DNA of 64,000 nt from positions 992,001 to 1,056,000 of the forward strand of contig NZ_CP080332.1 of the NCBI RefSeq assembly GCF_019456655.1. The letters are read 5' to 3'. Of the stretch, positions 10,882-19,011 are shown piece after piece (positions within the stretch are counted from its first letter, which is position 1; the number at the start of each line of letters is the position of its first letter). The notes below the pieces were generated by a model that saw only the letters and a program-made list of their open reading frames with translations, did not search any database and was not told the origin of the DNA. The stretch comes from Mycolicibacterium diernhoferi. Lineage in GTDB: Bacteria; Actinomycetota; Actinomycetes; Mycobacteriales; Mycobacteriaceae. A program made the position numbers and the translations under genes.

Positions 10882-12024
10882 GTGCGCGTTGCGATCGTTG
10901 CCGAATCCTTCCTCCCGAATGTCAACGGCGTCACCAACTCGGTGCTGCGGGTGATCGAGCATCTCCGCCGCACCGGCCACGAGGTGCTCGTCATCGCGCC
11001 GGACACCCCGCGGGGGCAGCCGCCCGCCGACCGTGTCCATGACGGTGTCCGGGTGCACCGGGTGCCGGCGTACCTGCTTCCCACGGTGACCTCGCTGCCG
11101 CTGGGCGTGCCGCGTCCCCGGATGGTCGGTGTGCTGCGCGGTTTCGATCCCGACGTGGTGCATCTGGCGTCTCCGGCGCTGCTGGGCTGGGGTGGTGTGC
11201 ACGCCGCCCGGCATCTGGGGGTGCCGTCGGTCGCGGTGTTCCAGACCGATGTGGCCGGCTTCGCCGAGAGCTACGGCGTCGGCGTGCTGTCCCGGGCATC
11301 CTGGATGTGGACCCGCAGGCTGCACAGCAAAGCCGACCGGACCCTGGCGCCCTCCACCTCGGCTATGGAAGACCTTGCCGCCCATGGTGTTCCGCGGGTG
11401 CACAAGTGGGGTCGTGGGGTGGATATCACGGGTTTCGTGCCCTCGGCCCGCGATGCGGCGCTGCGTGCGCGATGGTCATCCGACGGTAGGCCGATCGTCG
11501 GCTTCGTCGGCCGGCTGGCCCCGGAGAAACATGTCGAGCGGTTGGCCGCGCTGGCCGCACGCCCGGACCTGCAGCTGGTCGTCGTCGGCGACGGTATTGA
11601 CCGAGCCAAACTCGAATCCTTGATTCCGACAGCGGTTTTCACCGGCGAGCTGCGCGGTGCGGCGCTCGCGGCGGCCTACGCCAGCATGGACGTCTTCGTG
11701 CATCCCGGTGAGCACGAGACGTTCTGCCAGGCCGTGCAGGAGGCGATGGCCTCCGGTCTGCCGGTCATCGCGCCCGACGCCGGCGGCCCGCGCGACCTGG
11801 TCGCCCCGATGCACACCGGCCTGCTGCTGGGCGTCGAGGAGTTCGAGTCCCGGCTGCCCGCCGCGGTCGATCATCTGATCGCCGAGCGGCCACGCTACTC
11901 GGCGGCGGCCCGGCGCAGCGTGCTGGCCCGGACCTGGCCGGCGGTCTGCGATGAGCTGCTCGGACACTACGACGCCGTCCAATCCCGGCGAGCGCCCGCG
12001 GGGGTACGCCGACACGCCGGGTAG
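10882..12024 (+). CDS. mgtA: GDP-mannose-dependent alpha-mannosyltransferase MgtA-like (GT4)
   Basis: The 380-residue GT-B glycosyltransferase has an N-terminal acceptor domain starting [20 protein letters not shown] and a C-terminal donor domain with [15 protein letters not shown], the loop [20 protein letters not shown] containing the E-x7-E motif, and [10 protein letters not shown]. It resembles Rv0557 (MgtA, first called PimB), which mannosylates a glucuronosyl-diacylglycerol for lipomannan-like glycolipids at the cytosolic face. Position between the menD region and menG is the same as in M. tuberculosis. GACAGT at 10870-10875 ends 6 nt before the GTG start, so the gene may be leaderless. 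Confidence 0.88.
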   Translation: MRVAIVAESFLPNVNGVTNSVLRVIEHLRRTGHEVLVIAPDTPRGQPPADRVHDGVRVHRVPAYLLPTVTSLPLGVPRPRMVGVLRGFDPDVVHLASPALLGWGGVHAARHLGVPSVAVFQTDVAGFAESYGVGVLSRASWMWTRRLHSKADRTLAPSTSAMEDLAAHGVPRVHKWGRGVDITGFVPSARDAALRARWSSDGRPIVGFVGRLAPEKHVERLAALAARPDLQLVVVGDGIDRAKLESLIPTAVFTGELRGAALAAAYASMDVFVHPGEHETFCQAVQEAMASGLPVIAPDAGGPRDLVAPMHTGLLLGVEEFESRLPAAVDHLIAERPRYSAAARRSVLARTWPAVCDELLGHYDAVQSRRAPAGVRRHAG

Positions 12025-12080
12025 GCGGGCAGGGTGCGGTCGCCCGGCGGTGATAAACCCCCACACCGGCCGCCCGCTGC

Positions 12081-12097
12081 ACCGACAATTGGTCGGT
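12081..12097 (+). promoter_or_regulatory. Candidate leaderless -10 inside a short inverted repeat at the MFS gene start
   Basis: GACAAT at 12084-12089 sits at -12 to -7 relative to the GTG at 12096. It is embedded in ACCGAC-AATTG-GTCGGT, whose 6-bp arms span 12081-12086 and 12092-12097, so the right arm runs into the start codon. A repressor binding here would block both promoter and start. This is inference from geometry only. Confidence 0.4.
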
Positions 12098-13685
12098 GAG
12101 CATCCCCACCCAGTCCTCCTCGACGTGGGCGCCGCTGCGATCGCCGATCTACCGTGCGCTGTGGATCGCTCAGCTGGTCTCCAACTTCGGCACCTGGATG
12201 CAGACGGTCGGCGCGCAGTGGATGCTGGTCGGCGACCCGCGAGCCGACGTCCTGGTCCCGCTGGTGCAGACCGCGACGACATTGCCGGTGATGCTGCTGG
12301 CGTTGCCGTCGGGGGTGCTGGCCGACCTGATCGACCGCCGCCGACTGCTCATCGCCACCCAGGGGGCGATGGCCGCCGGGGTGGGCCTGTTGGCCTGTTT
12401 GACCGGCGCCGGGCTGACCACGCCGGCCGTGCTGCTGATGCTGTTGTTCATGATCGGCTGTGGCCAGGCGCTGGTGGCCCCCGCCTGGCAGGCCATCCAG
12501 CCTGATCTTGTTCCTGCTCAGCAGATTCCGGCGGCCGCGGCGCTGGGCAGCATGAGCGTCAACCTGGCCCGGGCCATCGGCCCCGCGATCGCCGGGGTAC
12601 TGGTGTCACTGTCCGGGCCCACGCTGGTGTTCGCGCTCAACGCGGTGTCCTTCGTCGGGATCGTGGTCGTGCTCGTGTCCTGGCGGCCGGTCTCCGTCGA
12701 ACGCAGCGAACCGCCGGAGCGGGCCCTGGCGGCGCTGAGCGCCGGTGGCCGGTTCATCCGCAGCTCGCCGATCGTGCGCCGGATCCTGCTGCGCGCGGCG
12801 TTGTTCATCGCACCCGCCAGCGCGCTGTGGGGACTGCTCCCGGTGATCGCGAGCAGGCAGCTGGGCCTGTCCTCGGCCGGCTACGGCGTGCTGCTGGGCG
12901 CACTCGGCGCGGGGGCGGTGCTGGGCGCGTTCCTGCTGGCGCGGCTGCGGTCCCGCTACGGCCAGAACGCGCTGCTGACCACCGGCGCCGCCGGGTTCGC
13001 GGGGGCCACCGCGGTGCTGGCGCTGGTACCGAACTTCGCCGCCGCGGTGGTGGTCCTGCTGATCGGCGGCGCGTCCTGGCTGCTGTCGCTGTCCACGCTG
13101 AACGCCTCCATGCAGCTGAGCCTGCCGTCCTGGGTGCGGGCCCGCGGACTGTCGGTGTACCAGCTGGTCTTCATGGGCGGGCAAGCGTTGGGTTCGCTGG
13201 TGTGGGGGCTGGTCGCCGCGGCCACCACCAGCGTCACCAGCCTGCTGATCAGCGCCGCGCTGCTGGTGGTGTGCGGGCTGTCCTCGCTGTGGTGGCCGTT
13301 GCACGCCCGGACCGGTGACCTGGATCTGACCCCGTCCTCGCACTGGCCCGAACCGAACCTGGTGTTCGATCCGGCACCGCTGGACGGCCCGGTGCTGGTG
13401 ATCACCGCCTACCGGGTCACGCCGGACAACGAGCACGACTTCCTTGCCGCGATGGAGGCGCTGGGCCGGTCCCGGCAGCGCACCGGGGCGGCGCAGTGGC
13501 GACTGTTCCGCAGCGTCGAACACGAGTCGACGTTCGTGGAGACCTTCGTGGTGCGCTCCTGGGGGGAGCACATGCACCAGCACCACACCCGGCTCACCGG
13601 CCATGACCTCCTGGTCGAGCAGGCCGTGGAGCGCTACTCCGACGGGGTGCCGGTGTCCGAGCACTACCTCGCGGTGCGCGACTGA
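12096..13685 (+). CDS. MFS exporter fused to a C-terminal ABM-like monooxygenase domain
   Basis: Residues about 15-420 form a 12-helix major facilitator of the EntS/MFS_3 type, with motif-A-like GVLADLIDRRRLL and SMSVNLARAIGPAIAG. Residues about 432-525 form a separate soluble domain beginning VLVITAYRVTPDNEHDFLAA with a WRLFRSVEHESTFVETF strand and an HH pair, which looks like the ferredoxin-like antibiotic-biosynthesis-monooxygenase (ABM/YgiN) fold. The transported compound is unknown; EntS relatives export siderophores or drugs. The 529-residue length is about 110 longer than a plain member because of the fusion. Transcription is probably leaderless from 12096. Confidence 0.85.
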   Translation: MSIPTQSSSTWAPLRSPIYRALWIAQLVSNFGTWMQTVGAQWMLVGDPRADVLVPLVQTATTLPVMLLALPSGVLADLIDRRRLLIATQGAMAAGVGLLACLTGAGLTTPAVLLMLLFMIGCGQALVAPAWQAIQPDLVPAQQIPAAAALGSMSVNLARAIGPAIAGVLVSLSGPTLVFALNAVSFVGIVVVLVSWRPVSVERSEPPERALAALSAGGRFIRSSPIVRRILLRAALFIAPASALWGLLPVIASRQLGLSSAGYGVLLGALGAGAVLGAFLLARLRSRYGQNALLTTGAAGFAGATAVLALVPNFAAAVVVLLIGGASWLLSLSTLNASMQLSLPSWVRARGLSVYQLVFMGGQALGSLVWGLVAAATTSVTSLLISAALLVVCGLSSLWWPLHARTGDLDLTPSSHWPEPNLVFDPAPLDGPVLVITAYRVTPDNEHDFLAAMEALGRSRQRTGAAQWRLFRSVEHESTFVETFVVRSWGEHMHQHHTRLTGHDLLVEQAVERYSDGVPVSEHYLAVRD

Positions 13686-13710
13686 CGCCGGCTGACCCGG
13701 CGGCCGAGCG

Positions 13711-14535
13711 TCAGCCCTGGGCCTGGATCGCGACCGGCTGCCATTCCCGCCAGGTCGCCAGCCGCTGCGCGTAGTCTGCCTCGGCGATGCCCAGCGGGAC
13801 CTCGCCGAAGAACACCCGCAGCGGCGGCTGTTCGGCGTCGACGATGGTGAGCACGGCATCCGCGGAGGCCTTCGGGTCGCCGAACCGGGTGGTCCGCTTG
13901 CTGCGGGCCTCGGCGGCGGCGGCGTGGGCGTCGGCGTAGGCGGCCAGCGGCTCGGCCCGGCGGGCCGAGGAGCCTGCCCAGTCGGTGGCGAAGCCGCCCG
14001 GCTCGATCAGCGTGACGTGGATGCCGAAGCCGGCGACCTCCTCGGCCAGCGACTGGGAGAACCCCTCCAGCGCCCACTTCGAGGCGTTGTAGATGCCGAC
14101 GTTGGCGAACGCGCTGATACCGCCGATCGAGGACACCTGCAGGATGTGCCCGCTGCGCTGGGCCCGCAGGAACGGCAGGGCGGCCTGGGTCACCCAGAGC
14201 GCACCGAACACGTTCGTCTCGATCTGGTCGCGGGCGTCGGCCTCGGTGAGCTCCTCGATGAAGCCGAACTGGCCGTACCCGGCGTTGTTGACCACCACGT
14301 CGAGCCGGCCGAAATGAGTGTGGGCCTGCTCGACGGCGGCGAAGTCGGCCGCGCGGTCGGTGACGTCGAGCTGCAGCGCCAACACCGCGTCGCCGTACTT
14401 GGCGACCAGGTCGTCCAGTGTCGCGGTGTCGCGGGCGGTGGCGGCCACCTTGTCGCCGCGCTCCAGGGCGGCGATCGCCCACTCCCGGCCGAAGCCGCGG
14501 GACGCACCGGTGATGAACCAGATCTTTTCAGCCAT
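13711..14535 (-). CDS. Short-chain dehydrogenase/reductase
   Basis: This 274-residue classical SDR has the cofactor motif TGASRGFG at residues 9-16, the NNAGYGQFG strand, the active-site serine in VSSIGG and the YNASK tyrosine-lysine pair. The sequence around the cofactor site (a D at the end of the second strand is not evident; TARDTATL follows) suggests NADP preference, as inference. It is convergent with the MFS gene (25-nt gap) and divergent from menG. An AGGAGAGA ribosome-binding site precedes the ATG at 14535. The substrate is unknown. Confidence 0.85.
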   Translation of the reverse strand: MAEKIWFITGASRGFGREWAIAALERGDKVAATARDTATLDDLVAKYGDAVLALQLDVTDRAADFAAVEQAHTHFGRLDVVVNNAGYGQFGFIEELTEADARDQIETNVFGALWVTQAALPFLRAQRSGHILQVSSIGGISAFANVGIYNASKWALEGFSQSLAEEVAGFGIHVTLIEPGGFATDWAGSSARRAEPLAAYADAHAAAAEARSKRTTRFGDPKASADAVLTIVDAEQPPLRVFFGEVPLGIAEADYAQRLATWREWQPVAIQAQG

Positions 14536-14630
14536 ATCTCTCTCCTGTCATGCCGTCTGCTCAGCGGGTGCAACGTCATCACGGAATCCCCATTCCCGGA
14601 AGATCGAGACTCACAGGTAGTTTTAATCCG

Positions 14631-15323
14631 ATGAGTAGGGCGTCACTGGAGAAGGACCCGCACGAGGTCGCATCGATGTTCGACGGTGTGGCCCGCCGCT
14701 ACGACATCACCAACACCGTGATGTCGCTGGGCCAGGACCGGTTCTGGCGTCGCGAGACCCGGGCGGCGCTGCAGATCGGACCGGGGGACCGGGTGCTGGA
14801 TCTGGCCGCCGGGACGGCGGTGTCCACCGTCGAACTGGCCACCTCGGGGGCCTGGTGTGTGGCCGCGGACTTCTCCGTCGGGATGCTCGCCGCCGGTGCG
14901 GGCCGCAATGTGCCCAAGGTGGGCGCCGACGCCACCCGGCTGCCGTTCGCCGACGACTCCTTCGACGCGGTGACCATCAGCTTCGGGCTGCGCAACGTGG
15001 TCGACCACGTCGCCGGGCTGCGGGAGATGGCGCGGGTGACCCGCCCGGGTGGGCGGCTGGTGGTGTGCGAATTCTCCACCCCGACCAACGGGTTCTTCGC
15101 CACCGCGTACAAGGAGTACCTGATGCAGGCGCTGCCGATGATGGCGCGCGCGGTGTCGAGCAACCCCGACGCCTATGTGTATCTGGCCGAGTCGATCCGG
15201 GCCTGGCCGACGCAGGCGCAGCTGGCCGAGCGCATCCGCGAAGCCGGCTGGGAGGCGGTGCGGTGGCGCAATCTGACCGGCGGGATCGTCGCCCTGCACG
15301 CCGCGGTGAAACCGGGCGCATAG
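14631..15323 (+). CDS. menG: Demethylmenaquinone methyltransferase
   Basis: MenG (UbiE family) methylates demethylmenaquinone with S-adenosylmethionine, the last ring-modification step. The 230-residue protein begins [18 protein letters not shown] with [20 protein letters not shown], then the SAM motif [11 protein letters not shown], the [20 protein letters not shown] block and the conserved [13 protein letters not shown]. It corresponds to Rv0558. The ATG at 14631 is preferred over the longer frame because homologues start here and TAGTTT (14618-14623) ends 7 nt upstream. The next gene starts 4 nt after its stop. Confidence 0.93.
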   Translation: MSRASLEKDPHEVASMFDGVARRYDITNTVMSLGQDRFWRRETRAALQIGPGDRVLDLAAGTAVSTVELATSGAWCVAADFSVGMLAAGAGRNVPKVGADATRLPFADDSFDAVTISFGLRNVVDHVAGLREMARVTRPGGRLVVCEFSTPTNGFFATAYKEYLMQALPMMARAVSSNPDAYVYLAESIRAWPTQAQLAERIREAGWEAVRWRNLTGGIVALHAAVKPGA

Positions 15324-15327
15324 GCGG

Positions 15328-16296
15328 GTGAGCGTTCCGGTCCTGGCGCTCGCCGGTTTCCTCGGTGCCGGTAAGACGACGCTGCTCAATCACCTGCTGC
15401 GCAACAGCCGCGGAGTGCGAATCGGCGCTCTGGTCAACGACTTCGGCGCGGTGAACATCGATGCCATGTTCGTCGCCGGCCAGGTCGACGCGATGGCCTC
15501 GCTGTCCAACGGCTGCATCTGCTGCGCCACCGACGCATCCGAGGCCGCCGAGATGTTGGGCCGGCTGGCCGCGGTGCGCCCCGCCCTGGACCTGATCGTG
15601 GTCGAGGCCAGCGGGATCGCCGAACCGCCGGTGCTGGCCCGCACCATCGCGGCGGCGGGGGACGACCGGTTCCACTACGCCGGGCTGGTGCTGGTCGTCG
15701 ATACCGCCCAGCCCGCCGATCTGGGACACGGGGTGCGGGTGGCGGATCTGGTGGTGCTCAACAAGGTCGCCGACGCCCCGAGCACTGATGCGGTCGACAC
15801 GCTGGCTGCCCGGGTACGTGCGGAGAATCCGCGGGTTCCGTTGGTGTACACCGACTTTGCGCGGGTCGACCCCACCTTGCTGATCGATCCGCCGGTGCGC
15901 CGTCCGCCACAGGGGCCGACCCAGTTGTCCCTGGACGAGTTGTTGCTGGAGGACTCCGACCACCACGACCATGAACACCCGGCCTATCAGAGCGTCGAGT
16001 TCAGTGCCGATGCTCCGGTGAATCCACGCCGGTTGATGGCCTTTCTGCAGGACCGTCCGGCCGGGCTGTACCGGGCGAAGGGCTTCGTCGATTTCGGGGC
16101 GGGCGGTCGCTACGGCGTGCAACTGGTCGGAAGTTCGTTGCGGTTCGACAAACGCGGTGCCGCCGGGCGGGGCAGCACGCTCGTGCTCATCGGCACCGGC
16201 CTCGACGAGGCCGCGGTGCTCTCGGCGCTGGAGGACTGCACGCGTGAGCCCGCCGACGAGAACGCCATGCTGGCCGTGCACAGGTACATCGTGTGA
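15328..16296 (+). CDS. CobW/G3E-family GTPase (COG0523 metallochaperone)
   Basis: The protein (322 aa) has a Walker A GFLGAGKTT at residues 10-18, the metal-binding NGCICC (C63, C65, C66) typical of COG0523 zinc or nickel/cobalt chaperones, EASGIAEPP, and the guanine-specificity NKVAD. A His/Asp-rich linker, DHHDHEHP, precedes the C-terminal CobW domain. Such GTPases load metal into client proteins, often under zinc limitation. It starts 4 nt after menG, an association I do not know to be functional. No Zur box was recognised upstream because the gene lies inside an apparent operon. Confidence 0.88.
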   Translation: MSVPVLALAGFLGAGKTTLLNHLLRNSRGVRIGALVNDFGAVNIDAMFVAGQVDAMASLSNGCICCATDASEAAEMLGRLAAVRPALDLIVVEASGIAEPPVLARTIAAAGDDRFHYAGLVLVVDTAQPADLGHGVRVADLVVLNKVADAPSTDAVDTLAARVRAENPRVPLVYTDFARVDPTLLIDPPVRRPPQGPTQLSLDELLLEDSDHHDHEHPAYQSVEFSADAPVNPRRLMAFLQDRPAGLYRAKGFVDFGAGGRYGVQLVGSSLRFDKRGAAGRGSTLVLIGTGLDEAAVLSALEDCTREPADENAMLAVHRYIV

Positions 16297-16338
16297 CCGG
16301 AGTATCCTGGCCGCTCGCCCGATCCACGAGGAGTTGCA

Positions 16339-16620
16339 GTGTTCAAGGTCAACGAGTACTTCGACGGTGCCGTCGCGTCGATCGCCTTCACCACTGCGGA
16401 CGGCCCGGCAACCGCCGGGGTGATGGCCGTCGGCGAGTACGAGTTCGGCACCTCCCAGCTGGAAATCATGACCGTGGTGTCCGGTGCGTTGACCGTTGTG
16501 CTGCCCGGTCGCGACGATTGGGAAACCTTCTCGGCCGGAACACAATTCACGGTGCCCGCGGACAGCAAGTTCAAGGTCCGCGTGGACGTCGAGACCGCCT
16601 ACCTGTGCGAGTACCGCTGA
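16339..16620 (+). CDS. ppnP: Pyrimidine/purine nucleoside phosphorylase PpnP
   Basis: This 93-residue cupin begins [16 protein letters not shown] and contains [24 protein letters not shown] and a closing TAYLCEYR. It matches the PpnP (YaiE, DUF1255) family along its whole length. PpnP phosphorolytically cleaves a broad range of nucleosides in the cytosol for salvage. The GTG start at 16339 has a GAGGAG ribosome-binding site 6 nt upstream, and TATCCT at 16303-16308 could be the -10. It is convergent with the MpaB-family gene, 10 nt away. Confidence 0.9.
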   Translation: MFKVNEYFDGAVASIAFTTADGPATAGVMAVGEYEFGTSQLEIMTVVSGALTVVLPGRDDWETFSAGTQFTVPADSKFKVRVDVETAYLCEYR

Positions 16621-16630
16621 CCCGGACCGA

Positions 16631-17533
16631 TCAGATCAGGGCCTTCTTGCCCCTGATCCGGCGGCGCACATCGCCCATCATCACCTGGCTGCCGGCGTGC
16701 CGGATGAACCGCGGCAGGAACCGGTTCACGAATGACACGAATACGAACAGGTTCTCGAACCGACGCTGATCGGCGGCGGAAAAGCTCAATCCCATCGCGT
16801 CGCGGAACACCGGCGCCAATGACCCGATGGTGAGGAACTTCAGCAGCGGCCCGAAGGTCAGCCGCAGCGGCCAGCGGACGATCTTCAGATCCACCATGCG
16901 CATCAGGTATTCGCGGATGTGGTCGTCGATGGCCACCCGCTCGCACGCGGTGTTCCAGTAAACGTCGAAATCGGCTCGCGTCGGCGGCCATTGGTCCGCG
17001 GTGACCTGCAGCGTGGTGCCCAACGGCTGTGCCGAACGGTAGAACTGTTCGGCCTGCTCGTCGGTCATCGCGCCGTGCAACAGCTGGAAGGTGTCCTCGA
17101 ACCCGACGAACAGGCAGGCCGCCACCCACAGCTGCAGGTCCCGGTCGAAGGCGTTGTAACGGACCGGGCTGGTGTCGGTGGACTGCACCTGACGGTGCGC
17201 ACCGTCGACCGCCTCGCGGAACGCGCGCCGCTCCTCGTCGGTGCCCAGGATGGCCACCGCCAGATACTGCGTGGTGGTGCGGGCCCGCTTCCACGGGTGC
17301 TCCATCAGGCTGCCGGATTTCACCCGGCTCTCGGCGACGCCGTAGCCGACCTCCGGCCAGGCCAGCTGCATGACCACATTGGCGGCCGCCCCGGCGAAGG
17401 ACCAGAAGTCCAGCGCATCCTGGATTGCGACGTCGCCCCGGTGCCAGCGCGGGGTGCGCTGCTCGATGGTGATCCGGGTCTCGGCGGTGGTGAGGCGCGG
17501 CGGCGACCCGAAATCGAGGTAGCCCGCGGGCAT
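16631..17533 (-). CDS. Oxygenase MpaB family protein (DUF2236)
   Basis: The 300-residue, mainly helical protein resembles the MpaB/latex-clearing-protein (DUF2236) family: an early RWHRGDVAIQDALDFW-like segment, a central ATTTQYLAVAILGTDEERR-like helix with histidines, and AACLFVGFEDTFQLLHG. Characterised relatives are haem b oxygenases that cleave isoprenoid chains (rubber oxygenase Lcp, mycophenolate MpaB). The start is at 17533, not the longer frame, because GGGAGGAGGGG (17539-17549) stands 5 nt before this ATG. It is divergent from the dual-TetR gene with operator-like repeats between them, so it is a likely target. The substrate is unknown. Confidence 0.75.
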   Translation of the reverse strand: MPAGYLDFGSPPRLTTAETRITIEQRTPRWHRGDVAIQDALDFWSFAGAAANVVMQLAWPEVGYGVAESRVKSGSLMEHPWKRARTTTQYLAVAILGTDEERRAFREAVDGAHRQVQSTDTSPVRYNAFDRDLQLWVAACLFVGFEDTFQLLHGAMTDEQAEQFYRSAQPLGTTLQVTADQWPPTRADFDVYWNTACERVAIDDHIREYLMRMVDLKIVRWPLRLTFGPLLKFLTIGSLAPVFRDAMGLSFSAADQRRFENLFVFVSFVNRFLPRFIRHAGSQVMMGDVRRRIRGKKALI

Positions 17534-17626
17534 GGCGTCCCCTCCTCCCGGGCCGGTCCGGCAACGTCGAGCGCCGAGGCTTCGTGTGAAGCCTGTCACA
17601 CCGTGCGGAGCCCGCGCAAGGCGAGC

Positions 17627-17646
17627 TATGTGAATAGAGATTCACG
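17627..17646. promoter_or_regulatory. Candidate TetR operator, copy 1
   Basis: GTGAAT-AGAG-ATTCAC (17630-17645) is a perfect 6-bp-arm inverted repeat in the divergent gap between the MpaB-family gene and the dual-TetR gene. It has a degenerate copy exactly 78 bp downstream and another in front of the mce operon, which argues for a regulator site. Confidence 0.5.
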
Positions 17647-17704
17647 CTCATGGATCTCCCGCCCAACGGGAAATACGAGGTCATCTAATGAATGTGTGGG
17701 TCGA

Positions 17705-17724
17705 TTTGTAAAGAGAGATTCGCT
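17705..17724. promoter_or_regulatory. Candidate TetR operator, copy 2 (degenerate)
   Basis: The 20-mer matches copy 1 at 15 of 20 positions and keeps the AGAGATTC right half, but the left half is altered (GTAAAG). A strong plus a weak half would suit a two-headed TetR monomer. It ends 40 nt before the ATG of the regulator gene. Confidence 0.4.
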
Positions 17725-17751
17725 CCGGGTGGCGATCGTGGGTCGATGCAT

Positions 17752-17757
17752 TACCGT
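17752..17757 (+). promoter_or_regulatory. Candidate -10 element for the leaderless dual-TetR gene
   Basis: TACCGT sits at exactly -12 to -7 relative to the ATG at 17764, matching TANNNT. A GGGGG lies immediately before the ATG, too close for ordinary Shine-Dalgarno use. Confidence 0.45.
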
Positions 17758-17763
17758 GGGGGT

Positions 17764-18984
17764 ATGTCCACAGCCGACGACCCCGCGCCACCCGCAGTGC
17801 GGCGTCGGCCACGGGATCGCAAGGCGCAGATCGTCAAGGCCTCGGGGGAGGCTTTCAGCGCCCTGGGCTACCACGCGGTGAGCATGGAGGAGATCGCCGC
17901 CCGCGTCGGCATCTCGGCGGCCGCGCTGTACCGGCATGCCTCGAGCAAGTACGTGCTGTTCCGCGACGCCGTCCTGGGGCTCGGGCAGCAACTCGTCGAG
18001 AGCACCGACATCGCCGACGGGGATCGCGACCCGGCGACGCTGCTGACCGAACTCATCGAAGCCGTCGTGGACACCTCGATCGCCAACCGCACCTCCGGCG
18101 GGATGTACCGCTGGGAGGGCCGCTATCTGAACGACGAGGATCGGGCGGCGCTGAAGAGCCAGATCGGGCTGGTCAACCGCCGGCTGCAGAAACCGCTGCT
18201 GCAGTTGCGCCCCGAACTGACCTCGCACGAGCGTTGGATGCTGTCCTCGGCTGCGTTGAGTGTCACCGGCAGCGTCACCGATCACCGGGCGTCACTTCCG
18301 GTGGCCGAGATCAGGGAGCTGCTGACCGGTTTGGCCTCGGCCGTGCTCACCGCCACGCTGCCCGCGCAGTTCGACGAACCGGAACCGGAACCGTTGGCGC
18401 CCAACAACTTGAGTGTCGGCGGTCGCTACGAGCTGTTACTGCAGGAGTCGCTGCTGCTCTTCCACAAGAAGGGTTTCCGCGAGACCAGCATGGAAGACAT
18501 CGCCGCCGCGGTGGGGATGAAGGCCTCCGGCATCTACCGCTACTTCCCCGGCAAGGCCGATCTGCTCGTCGCCTCGTACCGGCGTTCCGCCGACCGGGTG
18601 TCCGGCGATGTGTCGAGTGTGCTTGCCGCGGAATCAGATCCAGAACAGGCGCTGGCAAAGCTGATCGACCTCTACGTGACCCGGTCGTTCCGGGAGCCCG
18701 AAATCGCCTATGTGTACTACGCCGAGCGTGGCAACATCCCCGAGGCGGAACGCGCACCCATCCGCAACATCCAGCGTGCCACGGTGGACGAGTGGGCCCG
18801 GCTGCTTGCCGCTGCGCGTCCCGAGTTCAGCCATGCGCAAGCCACATTCGCGGTACACGCCGCACTCGCGCTGGTGGTCGACCTCGGCCGGCTGGTGCGC
18901 TACGAGAACAGCGGGCACTCCCGGGCCTGCGTGCGGCTGTTGATGGAGATGACCCTGCTCGGGCGTGAACCGCACCTCGTCTGA
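17764..18984 (+). CDS. Dual-TetR-domain transcription regulator (Mce3R-type)
   Basis: The 406-residue protein contains two complete TetR units in tandem. The first has a helix-turn-helix at about 17-63 (KAQIVKASGEAFSALGYH, IAARVGISAAALYRHAS). The second has one at about 220-266 (LFHKKGFRETSMEDIAAAVG, ASGIYRYFPGKADL). Length and architecture equal those recalled for Mce3R of M. tuberculosis, a repressor of the mce3 and lipid-stress genes that binds DNA as a two-domain monomer. The divergent MpaB-family gene and the mce operon 6 kb away both carry the same palindrome type, so both are candidate targets. Ortholog status is not established. Confidence 0.85.
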   Translation: MSTADDPAPPAVRRRPRDRKAQIVKASGEAFSALGYHAVSMEEIAARVGISAAALYRHASSKYVLFRDAVLGLGQQLVESTDIADGDRDPATLLTELIEAVVDTSIANRTSGGMYRWEGRYLNDEDRAALKSQIGLVNRRLQKPLLQLRPELTSHERWMLSSAALSVTGSVTDHRASLPVAEIRELLTGLASAVLTATLPAQFDEPEPEPLAPNNLSVGGRYELLLQESLLLFHKKGFRETSMEDIAAAVGMKASGIYRYFPGKADLLVASYRRSADRVSGDVSSVLAAESDPEQALAKLIDLYVTRSFREPEIAYVYYAERGNIPEAERAPIRNIQRATVDEWARLLAAARPEFSHAQATFAVHAALALVVDLGRLVRYENSGHSRACVRLLMEMTLLGREPHLV

Positions 18985-19011
18985 GCCCAGTCCCCGGTCG
19001 CCGGGGCTCAG
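18981..19011. terminator. Bidirectional hairpin between dual-TetR gene and menJ
   Basis: CTGAGCCC (18981-18988) pairs with GGGCTCAG (19004-19011), with an inner CCCCGG/CCGGGG alternative. The TGA stops of both convergent genes lie inside the two arms. No U-tract follows. Confidence 0.5.

Noticed and set aside
12606..13859. A 417-residue minus-strand frame opposite the MFS gene
   Set aside because: It is Arg/Gly/Gln/His-rich, as expected for the complement of high-GC coding sequence, and the opposite strand holds a clear transporter.
17534..17599. 22-residue N-terminal extension of the MpaB-family protein
   Set aside because: A strong Shine-Dalgarno (17539-17549) stands 5 nt before the ATG at 17533, and the extension is low-complexity.
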